A stretch of DNA of 64,000 nt, taken from Pontibacter aydingkolensis (GTDB lineage Bacteria > Bacteroidota > Bacteroidia > Cytophagales > Hymenobacteraceae). The position numbers were made by a program, and so were the translations under genes. Each line of letters begins with the position of its first letter. Position 1 is the stretch's first letter. The stretch lies in contig NZ_JAHYXK010000010.1 of assembly GCF_019443125.1 (NCBI RefSeq), forward strand, positions 1 through 64,000, given 5' to 3'. The notes beneath the pieces were generated by a model. The model was not told where the DNA came from. It saw only the letters and a list, made by a program, of their open reading frames with translations, and made no database searches. Shown one piece after another: positions 8,848 through 17,137 of the stretch.

Positions 8848-9906
8848 CTACTTCACTCCTACCCTGTACTGCTCAATCTTCCCCGCCAGAAACTCAATGT
8901 CATCAAAAGTATGGAGGCTGTTAATAACTACTCTGGTGATAGGCTCACTGTCCGGGTCCGGGTATGGGAAACAGGAAATAATGATATCGTCTTCTAAGGC
9001 GGAGGTTAAGCCATGGTGCTTTGTATAAAATACCGGGTAAGTATCAAAGAAGTTAAACAGGCCTGTGTCACTTATCATCTGCTGAAAGTGCAGTACATTA
9101 CGTGTAAGTTGTTGCCTGGCTTGTTCGTATACTTTCTGAGCGTGCAGGTATGCATACAGATAGGCAGGTGGTGCCGGAGAGCCTCCCATAAAGTATGGCG
9201 ACTTTTTTAGAGAACCTATCAAACCTGTGGAGCCAAGCACTACACCGCCAGCAATACCCAACGCTTTTCCCATTGATGCAACTACTACCAGCTCCACATT
9301 TAGCTTTAATAGCTTACGGAGTTCAGGATAAACGCCTGCACCTTTCTCTCCCAGCAAACCGAACCCATGTGAGTCGTCTACAATCAAGGTTATTTGCTTA
9401 TCCTCAGGCAGGTCTGTAATCCAGTTAAATGCATACTTACGGGCATACAACGGATCAACTGAGTTCATTACAAGCACCACATCGCCGGAACACGCCGCAA
9501 TGGCAGAAGGCAAGGCTTCAACCCATGAAGTATAGTCTGTGTGGTTAGCATCTGCTGCAGTGCGCCAGACGGCAGGATGTGCATCAGGAGCATAGATGAA
9601 AGACTGCCCTGTATCAAGCGTTCTGATCAATGCTTGCCCTGCCAGGTAACCCGACGAAAAAGTAAGGGCTCCTTCGGCACCTGCATGACTAGCCAGCATA
9701 CTTTCGGCCTCGTCGTATACAGCTAGTTTTAAATTTGATCCTCTGGAGCTGGAGTAGGTAGTGCCATAGCGTTTACCACCTGCATGTATCAGAGCTTCCA
9801 GACGGCTGTTCTTGCTCATTCCCAGGTAAGAAGTGCCGCTAAAGTATAAACGCTCTTTTCCGTTAACAATAACGGTTCTGCCGGTAAAGGCTTCTACCAC
9901 AGCCAT
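8848..9906 (-). CDS. PLP-dependent alpha-oxoamine synthase-like enzyme (aminotransferase class I/II fold)
   Basis: This 352-residue fold-type I PLP enzyme resembles 8-amino-7-oxononanoate synthase and glycine C-acetyltransferase. Visible elements are the SGYLAG segment near 85-90, the cofactor-binding VDDSHGFGLLG (D177/D178, H180) and the Schiff-base lysine K214 in ASMGKALG. It is some 30-40 residues shorter at the N-terminus than BioF. It is third in a minus-strand operon after the D,D-carboxypeptidase and dipeptide epimerase, eight bases after the epimerase stop. No biotin genes are nearby, so a role on a murein-derived amino acid is possible. The reaction is not known. Confidence 0.8.
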   Translation of the reverse strand: MAVVEAFTGRTVIVNGKERLYFSGTSYLGMSKNSRLEALIHAGGKRYGTTYSSSRGSNLKLAVYDEAESMLASHAGAEGALTFSSGYLAGQALIRTLDTGQSFIYAPDAHPAVWRTAADANHTDYTSWVEALPSAIAACSGDVVLVMNSVDPLYARKYAFNWITDLPEDKQITLIVDDSHGFGLLGEKGAGVYPELRKLLKLNVELVVVASMGKALGIAGGVVLGSTGLIGSLKKSPYFMGGSPAPPAYLYAYLHAQKVYEQARQQLTRNVLHFQQMISDTGLFNFFDTYPVFYTKHHGLTSALEDDIIISCFPYPDPDSEPITRVVINSLHTFDDIEFLAGKIEQYRVGVK

Positions 9907-9914
9907 AAGTCATA

Positions 9915-10946
9915 CTATTTAGCTGCTACCAGTTGCGGTAGCAGGTAAGCACCTGTACCATTGGCATCCGGATACACCAGGCCATTTTCTGTAACCACCA
10001 CACCTGTAGCAATATCTTCCTTTAAAAGCAGGGCTCCGTCCATATCCACATAGTCCAGCATTGGGGCCAGGTGGCCGATTGCCGAAATGCCAATTGAAGA
10101 CTCCGTCATACAGCCGATCATTACTTTCATGCCTAGTTCACGCGCCTCTCTGATCATGCGCAATGCCGGCGTTACCCCACCGCATTTGGTCAGCTTAATG
10201 TTAACGCCATGAAACAGGTTGTGGCATTTGGCGACATCCTGCTCTACAATACAGCTTTCGTCGGCTATCAGCGGAAGTACTGAATGCCTGTACACTTCTT
10301 TCATCCCCTCCAGGTTGTCGGCTTTCATGGGCTGTTCTATAAACTCCACTCCCAGTTTCTTCAGCTCAATAGAATTGTTGATGGTTTCATCCACACCCCA
10401 ATGGCAGTTGGCATCTACCCTGAAAATGGCATCGGTGTGCTTACGCAGCTCACGCACAATATCCAGGTCTTCGCTGGTACCAAGTTTTATCTTATAGATC
10501 GGCCATGGCTTCTCCTTCATTTTCTGCACCATTTTATCAATAGAGTCGATGCCAATGGTATAATTGGATATGGGTGCATTTTTGGGATCAAGGCCCCATA
10601 TCTCGTAAAGGGGTTTGCCTGTTTTTTTACCGTACAGATCGTGAGCGGCCATATCGAGGGCGCATTGCGTGAAAGAGCTGTGCTGCAAGGCAGGGCGCAC
10701 CTGCTCCCAGAAAGCCGCCGGGTCAGTTATGTCTGTAGATTCGATCTGCTGCCGGATGTTCTCCAGGTTTTGCGTCATGCCCTCTATGGTCATGCCATAG
10801 TATGGGTTGCTGGTTGCTTCGCCATAGCCTTTGTGTTCGCCGTCCTGCAGTTCAACGATCAGGGTATCCTGCACGTCGCGGGAGTCATAGGAAATGGTAA
10901 AGGTATGCTTCAAAGGCAAGGCAAAGGATCGGATCGTTAATTTCAT
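9915..10946 (-). CDS. Dipeptide epimerase (enolase superfamily, L-Ala-D/L-Glu type)
   Basis: This 343-residue protein belongs to the muconate-lactonising/mandelate-racemase group of the enolase superfamily. The general base pair is K152-I-K154 in YKIKLG. Metal ligands are D178 (VDAN), E204 (FIEQP) and D229 (IADES). The second catalytic lysine is K251 in VNIKLTKCGG. This residue set matches the dipeptide epimerases that convert L-Ala-D-Glu from murein turnover to L-Ala-L-Glu. It is cytoplasmic, with no signal. It sits mid-operon between a D,D-carboxypeptidase gene and a PLP enzyme gene. Confidence 0.92.
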   Translation of the reverse strand: MKLTIRSFALPLKHTFTISYDSRDVQDTLIVELQDGEHKGYGEATSNPYYGMTIEGMTQNLENIRQQIESTDITDPAAFWEQVRPALQHSSFTQCALDMAAHDLYGKKTGKPLYEIWGLDPKNAPISNYTIGIDSIDKMVQKMKEKPWPIYKIKLGTSEDLDIVRELRKHTDAIFRVDANCHWGVDETINNSIELKKLGVEFIEQPMKADNLEGMKEVYRHSVLPLIADESCIVEQDVAKCHNLFHGVNIKLTKCGGVTPALRMIREARELGMKVMIGCMTESSIGISAIGHLAPMLDYVDMDGALLLKEDIATGVVVTENGLVYPDANGTGAYLLPQLVAAK

Positions 10947-10985
10947 TGTATGGTTTGTTTAAATGATTCTTCTGGAAGTGCCAGT

Positions 10986-12335
10986 TTAATACTTCTCGTG
11001 GATTTCAGTCATGATGCGGACCATCTCCTCCCGAACTGCTGCAGATGAACCCCTGAAATTGTTGTTCATAAAGCTAAAGAGCAGCAGCTTACCACTTTTA
11101 GTCATAATATAGCCGCTCTGGTTGTGCACATGCGACAGCGTACCCGATTTACCGAACACAAAAGGAACATCCGCCTTGTAAATATTCCGGAAGGTACCCG
11201 GCCTGCCTCCTACTGCCAGCATAGGCAATAATTTATGATTTGGCCGCTCCTGCTGTAATTTCTGCAGCAAGGCAATTATACTTCGCGGTGTAAACATGTT
11301 CATACTTGATAAACCCGACCCGTCTACCCAAACCGGCTTATCCGGCAAATCCTGCAGGTAATTATCAAGTACATACTTTATACTTTTCTCTACGGACAAG
11401 GTATCTGAAATAGTGCCCGAACTCAGCACCAGCAGTTGCTCCGCCATTAAGTTATCGCTTACCTGCAGCATACGTTTATACACGCTATCAGATGGCAGTC
11501 CGGGTAAAGTTATTGCTGTTTTCGGTAAGGCTTGCTTTAGCAGTTTTACTTCCCGCTTTAAGGTATCGGACAGCAGTTGCATCGTTGTTTCCGGTGAGGT
11601 GATAAAAGGCACTTCTACAGAAAAATCAGCTTTGGCTACTTTCGGATAAAACGTAATGTCGTTTGTACGCCATTCCCTAACAAACGAATCGTTTTGTGGC
11701 TGCAAAGTAGCAGTATCTGCTTTAACGTTGGCTTTAAAATGTGCTGGCGTGGTAGTATAAGGGCTGTTCTCTTTTCTGTAAAACTTTACGATGTTGCCGT
11801 GAATTGGAAAAATACTCCGCTCTGGCTGGTAATAATAGTTGTAGTCGTCCCAGCCCCAGTTAACAGCAAACGGCGTGCTCGCAAACGGAGCTTCTATGTA
11901 ATACAGTTTCTCTTTCCTGTTTTTCAGAAAATTGTAGGCAATGGAGTTCTTCAGATCCATGTGTGCGAACGTGGGATCGCCGGTACCCCAAAATAAAAGC
12001 GAATCGCCGCGTACAGTATACTTTAGTGCTGGAATGGTATCGCCCAGCATTTTAAGACTGGTATAAAAAGTAAACAGTTTGGTGTTGGAGGCAGGCACAA
12101 AGTACTTATCTGCGTTGTGCTCCACCACCATTTTCCCTAGTTCGGGGTCGAATAAAGCAAAGCCTACAAAGCGGTTAACTTTTTTCTCAGACTCCTGCAC
12201 CTGTTGCAGTATGGTAGCCGGCCCGTATACTTCGGCAGTTACCTCAGGTTTTTTTTGTGTGATACAGGATGTCTGCCCTATCAGGAGAAGGCCGAGAATG
12301 ATCTTCCAGCTAAATATCGCTGCTTTATTTTGCAT
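10986..12335 (-). CDS. dacB: D-alanyl-D-alanine carboxypeptidase/endopeptidase, S13 (PBP4-like)
   Basis: This 449-residue S13 penicillin-binding protein has S83-N-T-K86 (SxxK in VPASNTKLF), an SxN motif in DGSGLSSMN and KSGT in FGKSGTLSHV. A hydrophobic N-terminus ends in QTSC (Cys24), which suggests a lipoprotein, although the lipobox is loose. The length fits Bacteroidota PBP4 proteins. It trims terminal D-Ala or cuts cross-links in the periplasm. It is first in the operon with the dipeptide epimerase, and its products could feed that enzyme. Confidence 0.9.
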   Translation of the reverse strand: MQNKAAIFSWKIILGLLLIGQTSCITQKKPEVTAEVYGPATILQQVQESEKKVNRFVGFALFDPELGKMVVEHNADKYFVPASNTKLFTFYTSLKMLGDTIPALKYTVRGDSLLFWGTGDPTFAHMDLKNSIAYNFLKNRKEKLYYIEAPFASTPFAVNWGWDDYNYYYQPERSIFPIHGNIVKFYRKENSPYTTTPAHFKANVKADTATLQPQNDSFVREWRTNDITFYPKVAKADFSVEVPFITSPETTMQLLSDTLKREVKLLKQALPKTAITLPGLPSDSVYKRMLQVSDNLMAEQLLVLSSGTISDTLSVEKSIKYVLDNYLQDLPDKPVWVDGSGLSSMNMFTPRSIIALLQKLQQERPNHKLLPMLAVGGRPGTFRNIYKADVPFVFGKSGTLSHVHNQSGYIMTKSGKLLLFSFMNNNFRGSSAAVREEMVRIMTEIHEKY

Positions 12336-12477
12336 GTTTATGCGGTTTATTTATCAGAACATTTAAATAACTGAATTTAACTTTCCCTTCAAAGCATTTA
12401 GCCCGCTAATTTTACACTCCGAAACGTTTTAACACTTAAAATTATTAAAGGTACTAGCACTGCAAATTTTAAGATGG

Positions 12478-12489
12478 TGACTTAAGTCA
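12478..12489. promoter_or_regulatory. 12-bp palindrome upstream of the MBL/rhodanese gene
   Basis: TGACTTAAGTCA is a perfect dyad 55 bases before the ATG. It could be an operator for a sulfur-responsive regulator. This is inference from position only. Confidence 0.25.
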
Positions 12490-12544
12490 GCTTTATTTGT
12501 AATTTTAAGCTTCATATTTACCCTCGAATCATATACCCAACCAT

Positions 12545-13957
12545 ATGAAAGTAGAACAGATCTATACAGGATGCCTGGCTCAGGGCGCTTATTACATCGA
12601 AAGCGACGGTGAGGCCGCCATCATAGACCCGCTTCGGGAAATTAAGCCATACCTCGATAAAGCTGCCGAAGATGGTGCCAGTATAAAATATGTTTTAGAA
12701 ACTCATTTCCATGCCGATTTTGTATCCGGGCACGTAGACCTGGCAAAAGCTACAGGCGCCCCAATTGTATTCGGACCAAACGCTGCTCCAACGTTTGATG
12801 CGCACATTGCCACCGATGGCGAAGAATTTAAAATTGGTAAGCTTACCATTAAAGTATTGCACACACCCGGCCATACTATGGAATCTACCACCTATCTGTT
12901 AAAAGATGAGAACGGCAAAGACTACGCTGTTTTTACCGGCGACACCCTGTTTATTGGTGATGTGGGCCGACCTGACCTTGCTGCAAAATCGGACCTGACA
13001 CAGGAGCAACTGGCAAGTTACTTATACGACTCGCTGCGTACCAAGATCATGCCTTTGGCTGATGAGGTATTGGTTTATCCCGCACACGGAGCCGGCTCAG
13101 CCTGTGGCAAGAACATGAGCAAAGAGACCTTTGATACATTAGGCAACCAAAAGGCAACAAACTACGCCCTGCGTGCCGACATGACAAAAGAGGAATTTGT
13201 ACGTGAAGTAACGGATGGATTGATGCCGCCGCCAAACTACTTCCCATTCAATGTACAGTTGAACAAAGAGGGCTATAACAGCATCAGTAATATTCTGGAG
13301 CAGGGGCTTACAGCTTTATCTCCTGACGCTTTTGCAGCAGCCGCTTCCGAAACCGGGGCACTTATACTTGATACACGCAAACCACAGGCTTTCGCCCAGC
13401 GCTTTATACCAAACTCACTTTTTATTGGTATAGATGGTGGCTTTGCCCCCTGGGTAGGTGCGCTTATACTTGATTTAAAACAGCCTATACTTTTTGTTGC
13501 CGATGCAGGTCGCGAAGAAGAAGTAGTAACCCGCCTGGCACGTGTTGGTTACGATAACACAATTGGTTACCTGGCTGGTGGCTTTGCAGCCTGGCAGTAT
13601 GCCGGAAAACCAGTTGATTCCATTGTATCCATACCTGCTGAAGAATTTGCTGCCCTTTATGCCGAAGATGCAAGTATAAAAGTGATTGATGTGCGCAAGC
13701 CAGGCGAGTACCAGTCCGAACATATTGAAACTGCCGTTAACAACCCGCTGGATTTTCTGTATGATAACTTAGCTGCCCTACCTACAGATGAAACGCTTTA
13801 CATCCATTGTGCAGGCGGATACCGTTCTGTGATCGCGGCATCTATACTTAAGTCACGAGGCTTTGAAAATCTAATTGATGTACAAGGAGGCTACGGCGCT
13901 ATCTCTAAAACAGGTATACCACGTACAAACTTTGTCTGCTCTGGCACAGTTAAGTAA
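12545..13957 (+). CDS. MBL-fold hydrolase with two rhodanese domains (CstB-like persulfide dioxygenase/sulfurtransferase)
   Basis: This 470-residue cytoplasmic protein has three domains. The metallo-beta-lactamase fold (1-245) carries the ETHE1-type iron ligands H54-x-H56 and D58, H110 in HTPGH, D133 in FTGDT and H181. A rhodanese homology domain (about 260-355) has LFVADAGREE where the active cysteine should be, so it is a pseudo-rhodanese. A second rhodanese domain (about 365-465) keeps C422 in YIHCAGGYRS. This is the order seen in CstB, which oxidises persulfides and transfers sulfane sulfur. A role in sulfide detoxification is inferred. It has its own strong terminator. Confidence 0.9.
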   Translation: MKVEQIYTGCLAQGAYYIESDGEAAIIDPLREIKPYLDKAAEDGASIKYVLETHFHADFVSGHVDLAKATGAPIVFGPNAAPTFDAHIATDGEEFKIGKLTIKVLHTPGHTMESTTYLLKDENGKDYAVFTGDTLFIGDVGRPDLAAKSDLTQEQLASYLYDSLRTKIMPLADEVLVYPAHGAGSACGKNMSKETFDTLGNQKATNYALRADMTKEEFVREVTDGLMPPPNYFPFNVQLNKEGYNSISNILEQGLTALSPDAFAAAASETGALILDTRKPQAFAQRFIPNSLFIGIDGGFAPWVGALILDLKQPILFVADAGREEEVVTRLARVGYDNTIGYLAGGFAAWQYAGKPVDSIVSIPAEEFAALYAEDASIKVIDVRKPGEYQSEHIETAVNNPLDFLYDNLAALPTDETLYIHCAGGYRSVIAASILKSRGFENLIDVQGGYGAISKTGIPRTNFVCSGTVK

Positions 13958-13972
13958 ATTTACTTCATACTG

Positions 13973-14016
13973 AAAAGGCCTGCCGATTTTTAACAAATCA
14001 GCAGGCCTTTTTCTTT
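13973..14016 (+). terminator. Strong terminator after the MBL/rhodanese gene
   Basis: AAAAGGCCTGCCGATTT pairs with AAATCAGCAGGCCTTTTT, with one mismatch, and the right arm runs into a T-tract. Confidence 0.85.
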
Positions 14017-14365
14017 ACTTATACTCGTTACCGACAGCTACTCGGTGTAAAATTCCATCTTACCAATCTGGTAATCGCGCATAGCCTGCGTAACTAAATT
14101 TCTTAAAGCCTTGCATAGGCTACTTGATTAAGTAAGTGCCTTATTTTTAAAGTTTAAACTTACAAAAATCCCGAATAGCTACTTTTAAAGCCACAAAATA
14201 AAAAAATAAGCTAACTCAAATAAAAAAAATCTAATAACTATATATTATATAAAAAAAGTCCTTAGCTTTAAAAACTACTTTTATGGCTTAAACCTATGAG
14301 TTTTAAGCACACAAACGTATACAATAGAACCTGATTAATACTAAAGATTTATTATCAGCAAAAAG
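14017..14365. other. Intergenic region with abrupt change in base composition
   Basis: The first 100 bases have ordinary composition and include a possible gene remnant (14038-14121, minus). The rest to 14365 is very AT-rich with A-runs and TATATTATATAAAAAA. It must contain the promoter of the STAS gene; no clean box was found. Confidence 0.5.
14038..14121 (-). pseudogene. Possible C-terminal gene remnant
   Basis: A 28-codon open frame without a start ends at a TAG and reads as ordinary protein, including LVTQAMRDYQIGKMEFYTE. Its composition looks coding, unlike the AT-rich DNA beyond it. It may be the surviving 3' end of a deleted gene. I do not recognise the family, and chance is a real alternative. 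Confidence 0.25.
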
Positions 14366-14737
14366 ATGGAGAGGTTTATAGCAGAGGTAGATCAGTTGGA
14401 ACGTGTTGTTGCTGTCAGGCTGACGGGAGAACTCGATGCAAACACAGCTGTGTCTGCAGATGATGCCTTGCAGGAAGCTATTGCTAATGCAATTGAAAAA
14501 GCTCTTCTGATTGACTGTACCGGTTTACACTATATTTCTTCTGCAGGCCTGGGAGTTATACTTTCTTCTTTACATGCCTGCAAACAGAACAGCACTAAAG
14601 TAGTTTTTTGCGGACTTCAACCTAAAATCAAAAATGTGTTTGCCATACTTGGCCTCGAAAAAATAATTGTTGCTGCTGTAAATGAGGAAGAGGCTATGAA
14701 GCTATTAAACGGCAGTCCAAAACCTCCTAAAGTATAA
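14366..14737 (+). CDS. STAS-domain protein (anti-sigma factor antagonist type)
   Basis: This 123-residue single-domain protein has the SpoIIAA-type STAS fold. The conserved stretch is LIDCTGLHYISSAGLGVIL, with D50 and the candidate phosphoacceptor serines S58/S59. Such proteins bind an anti-sigma kinase when unphosphorylated. No partner kinase, sigma factor or phosphatase lies within the window, so the circuit it serves is unknown. The gene stands alone and converges on the Tyr/Gly-rich protein gene. Confidence 0.88.
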   Translation: MERFIAEVDQLERVVAVRLTGELDANTAVSADDALQEAIANAIEKALLIDCTGLHYISSAGLGVILSSLHACKQNSTKVVFCGLQPKIKNVFAILGLEKIIVAAVNEEEAMKLLNGSPKPPKV

Positions 14738-14744
14738 ATAAAAT

Positions 14745-14770
14745 CCCCTGTTCATTATATTGAACAAGGG
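14745..14770. terminator. Weak hairpin between convergent genes
   Basis: CCCCTGTTCA pairs with TGAACAAGGG (one mismatch), flanked by AT-rich DNA on both sides, so it could serve either strand. Confidence 0.4.
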
Positions 14771-14807
14771 AATATAGATTTGTGATTTACTGTACTGTCT
14801 ACTACTC

Positions 14808-15497
14808 TTAATCCCAGTCGTAGTGTCGCCTTTTATCCGATGAGTACATATTCCTATCACCTGTGCCATGTGGTCTATCGTAATTGTCTTCCGACAAACC
14901 ATAGCCTCCAGTATTTCTGAACGAACTACCATAGGACTTATTTCCTGATGTGTAGCCACGGTATTCTCTTTCATATGCTGCGCCTCTCCTGTAGTGCGGT
15001 GTATCACTGCTTGCACGAACAGTACTGTCTCCATAGCCTCCACCATATCCTGAAGAAGACACAAATCTATCGGCATTACCGCCGTGGCCGCTCATAGAGC
15101 CATATGCTTCTGATCCACCAAAATCACCGTGCGAACTGTAGTTTGCTCCACCAAAAGCAGAGCCACTATATCCCCCCATTCGTCCGGCCCCATAGCCTTG
15201 CCTTTGCAACTGGTTTCGTTCCCGCTCCATGTTTTCCAATTCGTTGTATTCGTTATGTGCATTGCCAAAGCTAGACATACCATACCCTTGCCGAATGTTA
15301 TCAAGGTCGTGTGGCTTGTTTCCTACATTTCGGTAATAATTTCTTTCCATGTCATAATCCTGCTGGCGATAGTCACGATCTCCATCAGGTTGGTAACCGC
15401 TATGGTAGTTACTATTGGCTGGGTTATCGTAATACCTTCTTCTTTCTGTTGCATGCCAGCTATTCCTGTCATTGCTTCTATCAAAGTCATTCTCCAT
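14808..15497 (-). CDS. Gly/Tyr/Arg-rich intrinsically disordered protein (unknown function)
   Basis: This 229-residue protein has no signal peptide, membrane segment or cysteine. By eye it has about 35 Gly and 25 Tyr, with many Arg, Asn, Ser and Asp and very few aliphatic residues. The middle carries repeated GYG, GGY and SSGYGGGYG-type units, and the ends are rich in D, R and N. The composition resembles eukaryotic FUS-like phase-separating proteins. A second Tyr-rich protein is encoded just upstream on the same strand. I recognise no domain. Related low-complexity proteins occur in Hymenobacteraceae and are often linked to stress. Confidence 0.75.
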   Translation of the reverse strand: MENDFDRSNDRNSWHATERRRYYDNPANSNYHSGYQPDGDRDYRQQDYDMERNYYRNVGNKPHDLDNIRQGYGMSSFGNAHNEYNELENMERERNQLQRQGYGAGRMGGYSGSAFGGANYSSHGDFGGSEAYGSMSGHGGNADRFVSSSGYGGGYGDSTVRASSDTPHYRRGAAYEREYRGYTSGNKSYGSSFRNTGGYGLSEDNYDRPHGTGDRNMYSSDKRRHYDWD

Positions 15498-15580
15498 AGT
15501 GTAGTGTTAAGGTTTATACTTTATACTTCTTAAACGCAACAAAGCAGCATCTGTTTGATTTGAGTTTAAGCTGTAATCAC

Positions 15581-15616
15581 AAAACAAAAGGCCCGGTTTA
15601 ACGGGCCTTTTGTTTT
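15581..15616 (-). terminator. Terminator after the 136-residue Tyr-rich protein
   Basis: A perfect 15-bp stem (AAAACAAAAGGCCCG and its complement) with a six-base loop. It lies between the two disordered-protein genes, 35 bases beyond the stop of the upstream one, so the two are probably separate transcripts. Confidence 0.8.
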
Positions 15617-15651
15617 AATGTAAGATGTCTTTTAATTATCAGATGCAAAAT

Positions 15652-16062
15652 TTAGTCCCGCGGACCAAATCCCGTGGTGCGATAGCCGTAAGTGTTTCTT
15701 CTTGTTACGTCGTATCCAGAATCAAACACCTCCCCTTCTCTTTGAGTCAGGCTATGATAACCACCTTTGCTTTGGAGCTGTTTAGGCATTTGCTGGCCTA
15801 TACTGCTACCACTGTTCTGATTATTCTGCTCGTATAACGTTTCTCTTTCCGGTACAAAACGTCCAGCATTTTCCTGTCTGTATTCATTAAAGTCGCCTAT
15901 GTTGGCGCGTTTCCCGGATTTACTTTTTAAAGCTTGTTTCCAGAAGTTTTTGTAAGGGTTATACAGATCCCTGTATTCGCGGCTTTGTCCACTATAACCG
16001 GATTCATAATTCTGGTCATAAGGATCGTAGGCGCTTCGATCAAACTGATAATTATTAGACAT
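15652..16062 (-). CDS. Tyr/Asn/Gln-rich disordered protein (unknown function)
   Basis: This 136-residue hydrophilic protein has about 14 tyrosines, many in YxxxY or GY contexts (for example DPYDQNYESGYSGQSREY), and a basic middle (KQALKSKSGKR). It has no signal peptide, cysteine or membrane segment. It shares its compositional style with the neighbouring 229-residue protein, but the two do not align as obvious paralogues. The role is unknown; adjacency suggests shared stress or desiccation biology. Confidence 0.7.
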   Translation of the reverse strand: MSNNYQFDRSAYDPYDQNYESGYSGQSREYRDLYNPYKNFWKQALKSKSGKRANIGDFNEYRQENAGRFVPERETLYEQNNQNSGSSIGQQMPKQLQSKGGYHSLTQREGEVFDSGYDVTRRNTYGYRTTGFGPRD

Positions 16063-16494
16063 AGCTATATACTATATTAATTTAACAAATACTTGCACTT
16101 TAAACGTAAAGTAAGCGTAGTTGTTTAACTCATATACTTGTTAAATTAAAAGTTAACCAGTTCACCTCCTCCACCATACCAACATAACCACCTGATTAGC
16201 AACCATCTATTATTGAAACGATAAATTTTAGATTTTGGATCAGGAAATTCAGCTTAAAATATGCTTCATGCTTAACTGTTTATACTTTCTCCTTTTGTGG
16301 GCAGCTTCTATGGCTTTATAGTTCTTTTGTGAAAATAAAATGCTTTAAAACAGCATGATACAAAAGCAGGCCAGAACAGCCTGATAAGTAAACATACCAG
16401 TAGCTAAGGTATGCGCCAGTTACATTTATATATAGCTTTTCAACTATTTTTGGTTATATTCGTTCTGTAAATTGTTAAAGCTATAGAAACAAAT
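16063..16494. other. Divergent intergenic region, 432 bp
   Basis: This AT-rich gap lies between the Tyr-rich protein (minus) and the first beta-barrel gene (plus). It has no ORF, repeat or hairpin of note apart from a promoter-like box at 16455. Confidence 0.5.
16455..16462 (+). promoter_or_regulatory. Candidate -7 box for the beta-barrel pair
   Basis: TATATTCG differs by one base from the Bacteroidota -7 consensus TAnnTTTG and lies 32 bases before the ATG. No clear TTG is seen at -33. Confidence 0.3.
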
Positions 16495-17127
16495 ATGAAG
16501 AAATTATTTTTTGCAGGACTGCTGGCACTTATTGGTACCGGGGCTGTGGCCCAAACCTCTCAGGGTAACATTTCGCTTGGAGGCTCTTTAAGCATTTATA
16601 GTGCATCTAATGATCAAACCAATAGCGAAAGTAAACAGACCGGGTTTTCAATATCCCCTTCTGCGGGCTATTTTATTAAAGATGGGTTAGAACTAGGTTT
16701 GAATTCCCGTTTGCTTTTTTACACCAGCACCTATAAACAGATCAATTCGGACTCTGGTAACAAGTTCAATACGTTTAGCTATAGTATAGGTCCTTACCTT
16801 ACCAAGTATATCTCTATCACCGAAAAGCTACATCTAACTGCCACAGGAGGTTTCGGCTACGAAAACAGCAGAACAAAACGACCTGATGAAGCTGAAGAAC
16901 TATACTCCTCAGCTTCAGGTTTCTATGCGTCGGCGGCGCCTGGCCTGACTTATTTTGCTACATCGAAGCTGGGTTTTTCTGTAAGTATGGGCTACATCGG
17001 TTACTCAAAATCCACCCAAACGTATCATGATTCAGAACCAAAACAGGAAACAGTATCAGAAGATTTTGGCCTAAACTTTTCACCCGCCAGTGCATCAATC
17101 GGAATCCGATACTATATCAACCGTTAA
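16495..17127 (+). CDS. Outer-membrane beta-barrel protein 1
   Basis: This 210-residue protein has a signal peptide (MKKLFFAGLLALIGTGAVAQ). Amphipathic strands with alternating aromatic residues follow and end near IGIRYYINR. It resembles the small eight-strand beta-barrel (OmpW/OMP_b-brl) proteins common in Bacteroidota. It sits 10 bases before a paralogue, so the two form a tandem pair and probably one transcript. The function is unknown. Confidence 0.8.
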   Translation: MKKLFFAGLLALIGTGAVAQTSQGNISLGGSLSIYSASNDQTNSESKQTGFSISPSAGYFIKDGLELGLNSRLLFYTSTYKQINSDSGNKFNTFSYSIGPYLTKYISITEKLHLTATGGFGYENSRTKRPDEAEELYSSASGFYASAAPGLTYFATSKLGFSVSMGYIGYSKSTQTYHDSEPKQETVSEDFGLNFSPASASIGIRYYINR

Positions 17128-17137
17128 GATATAACCT

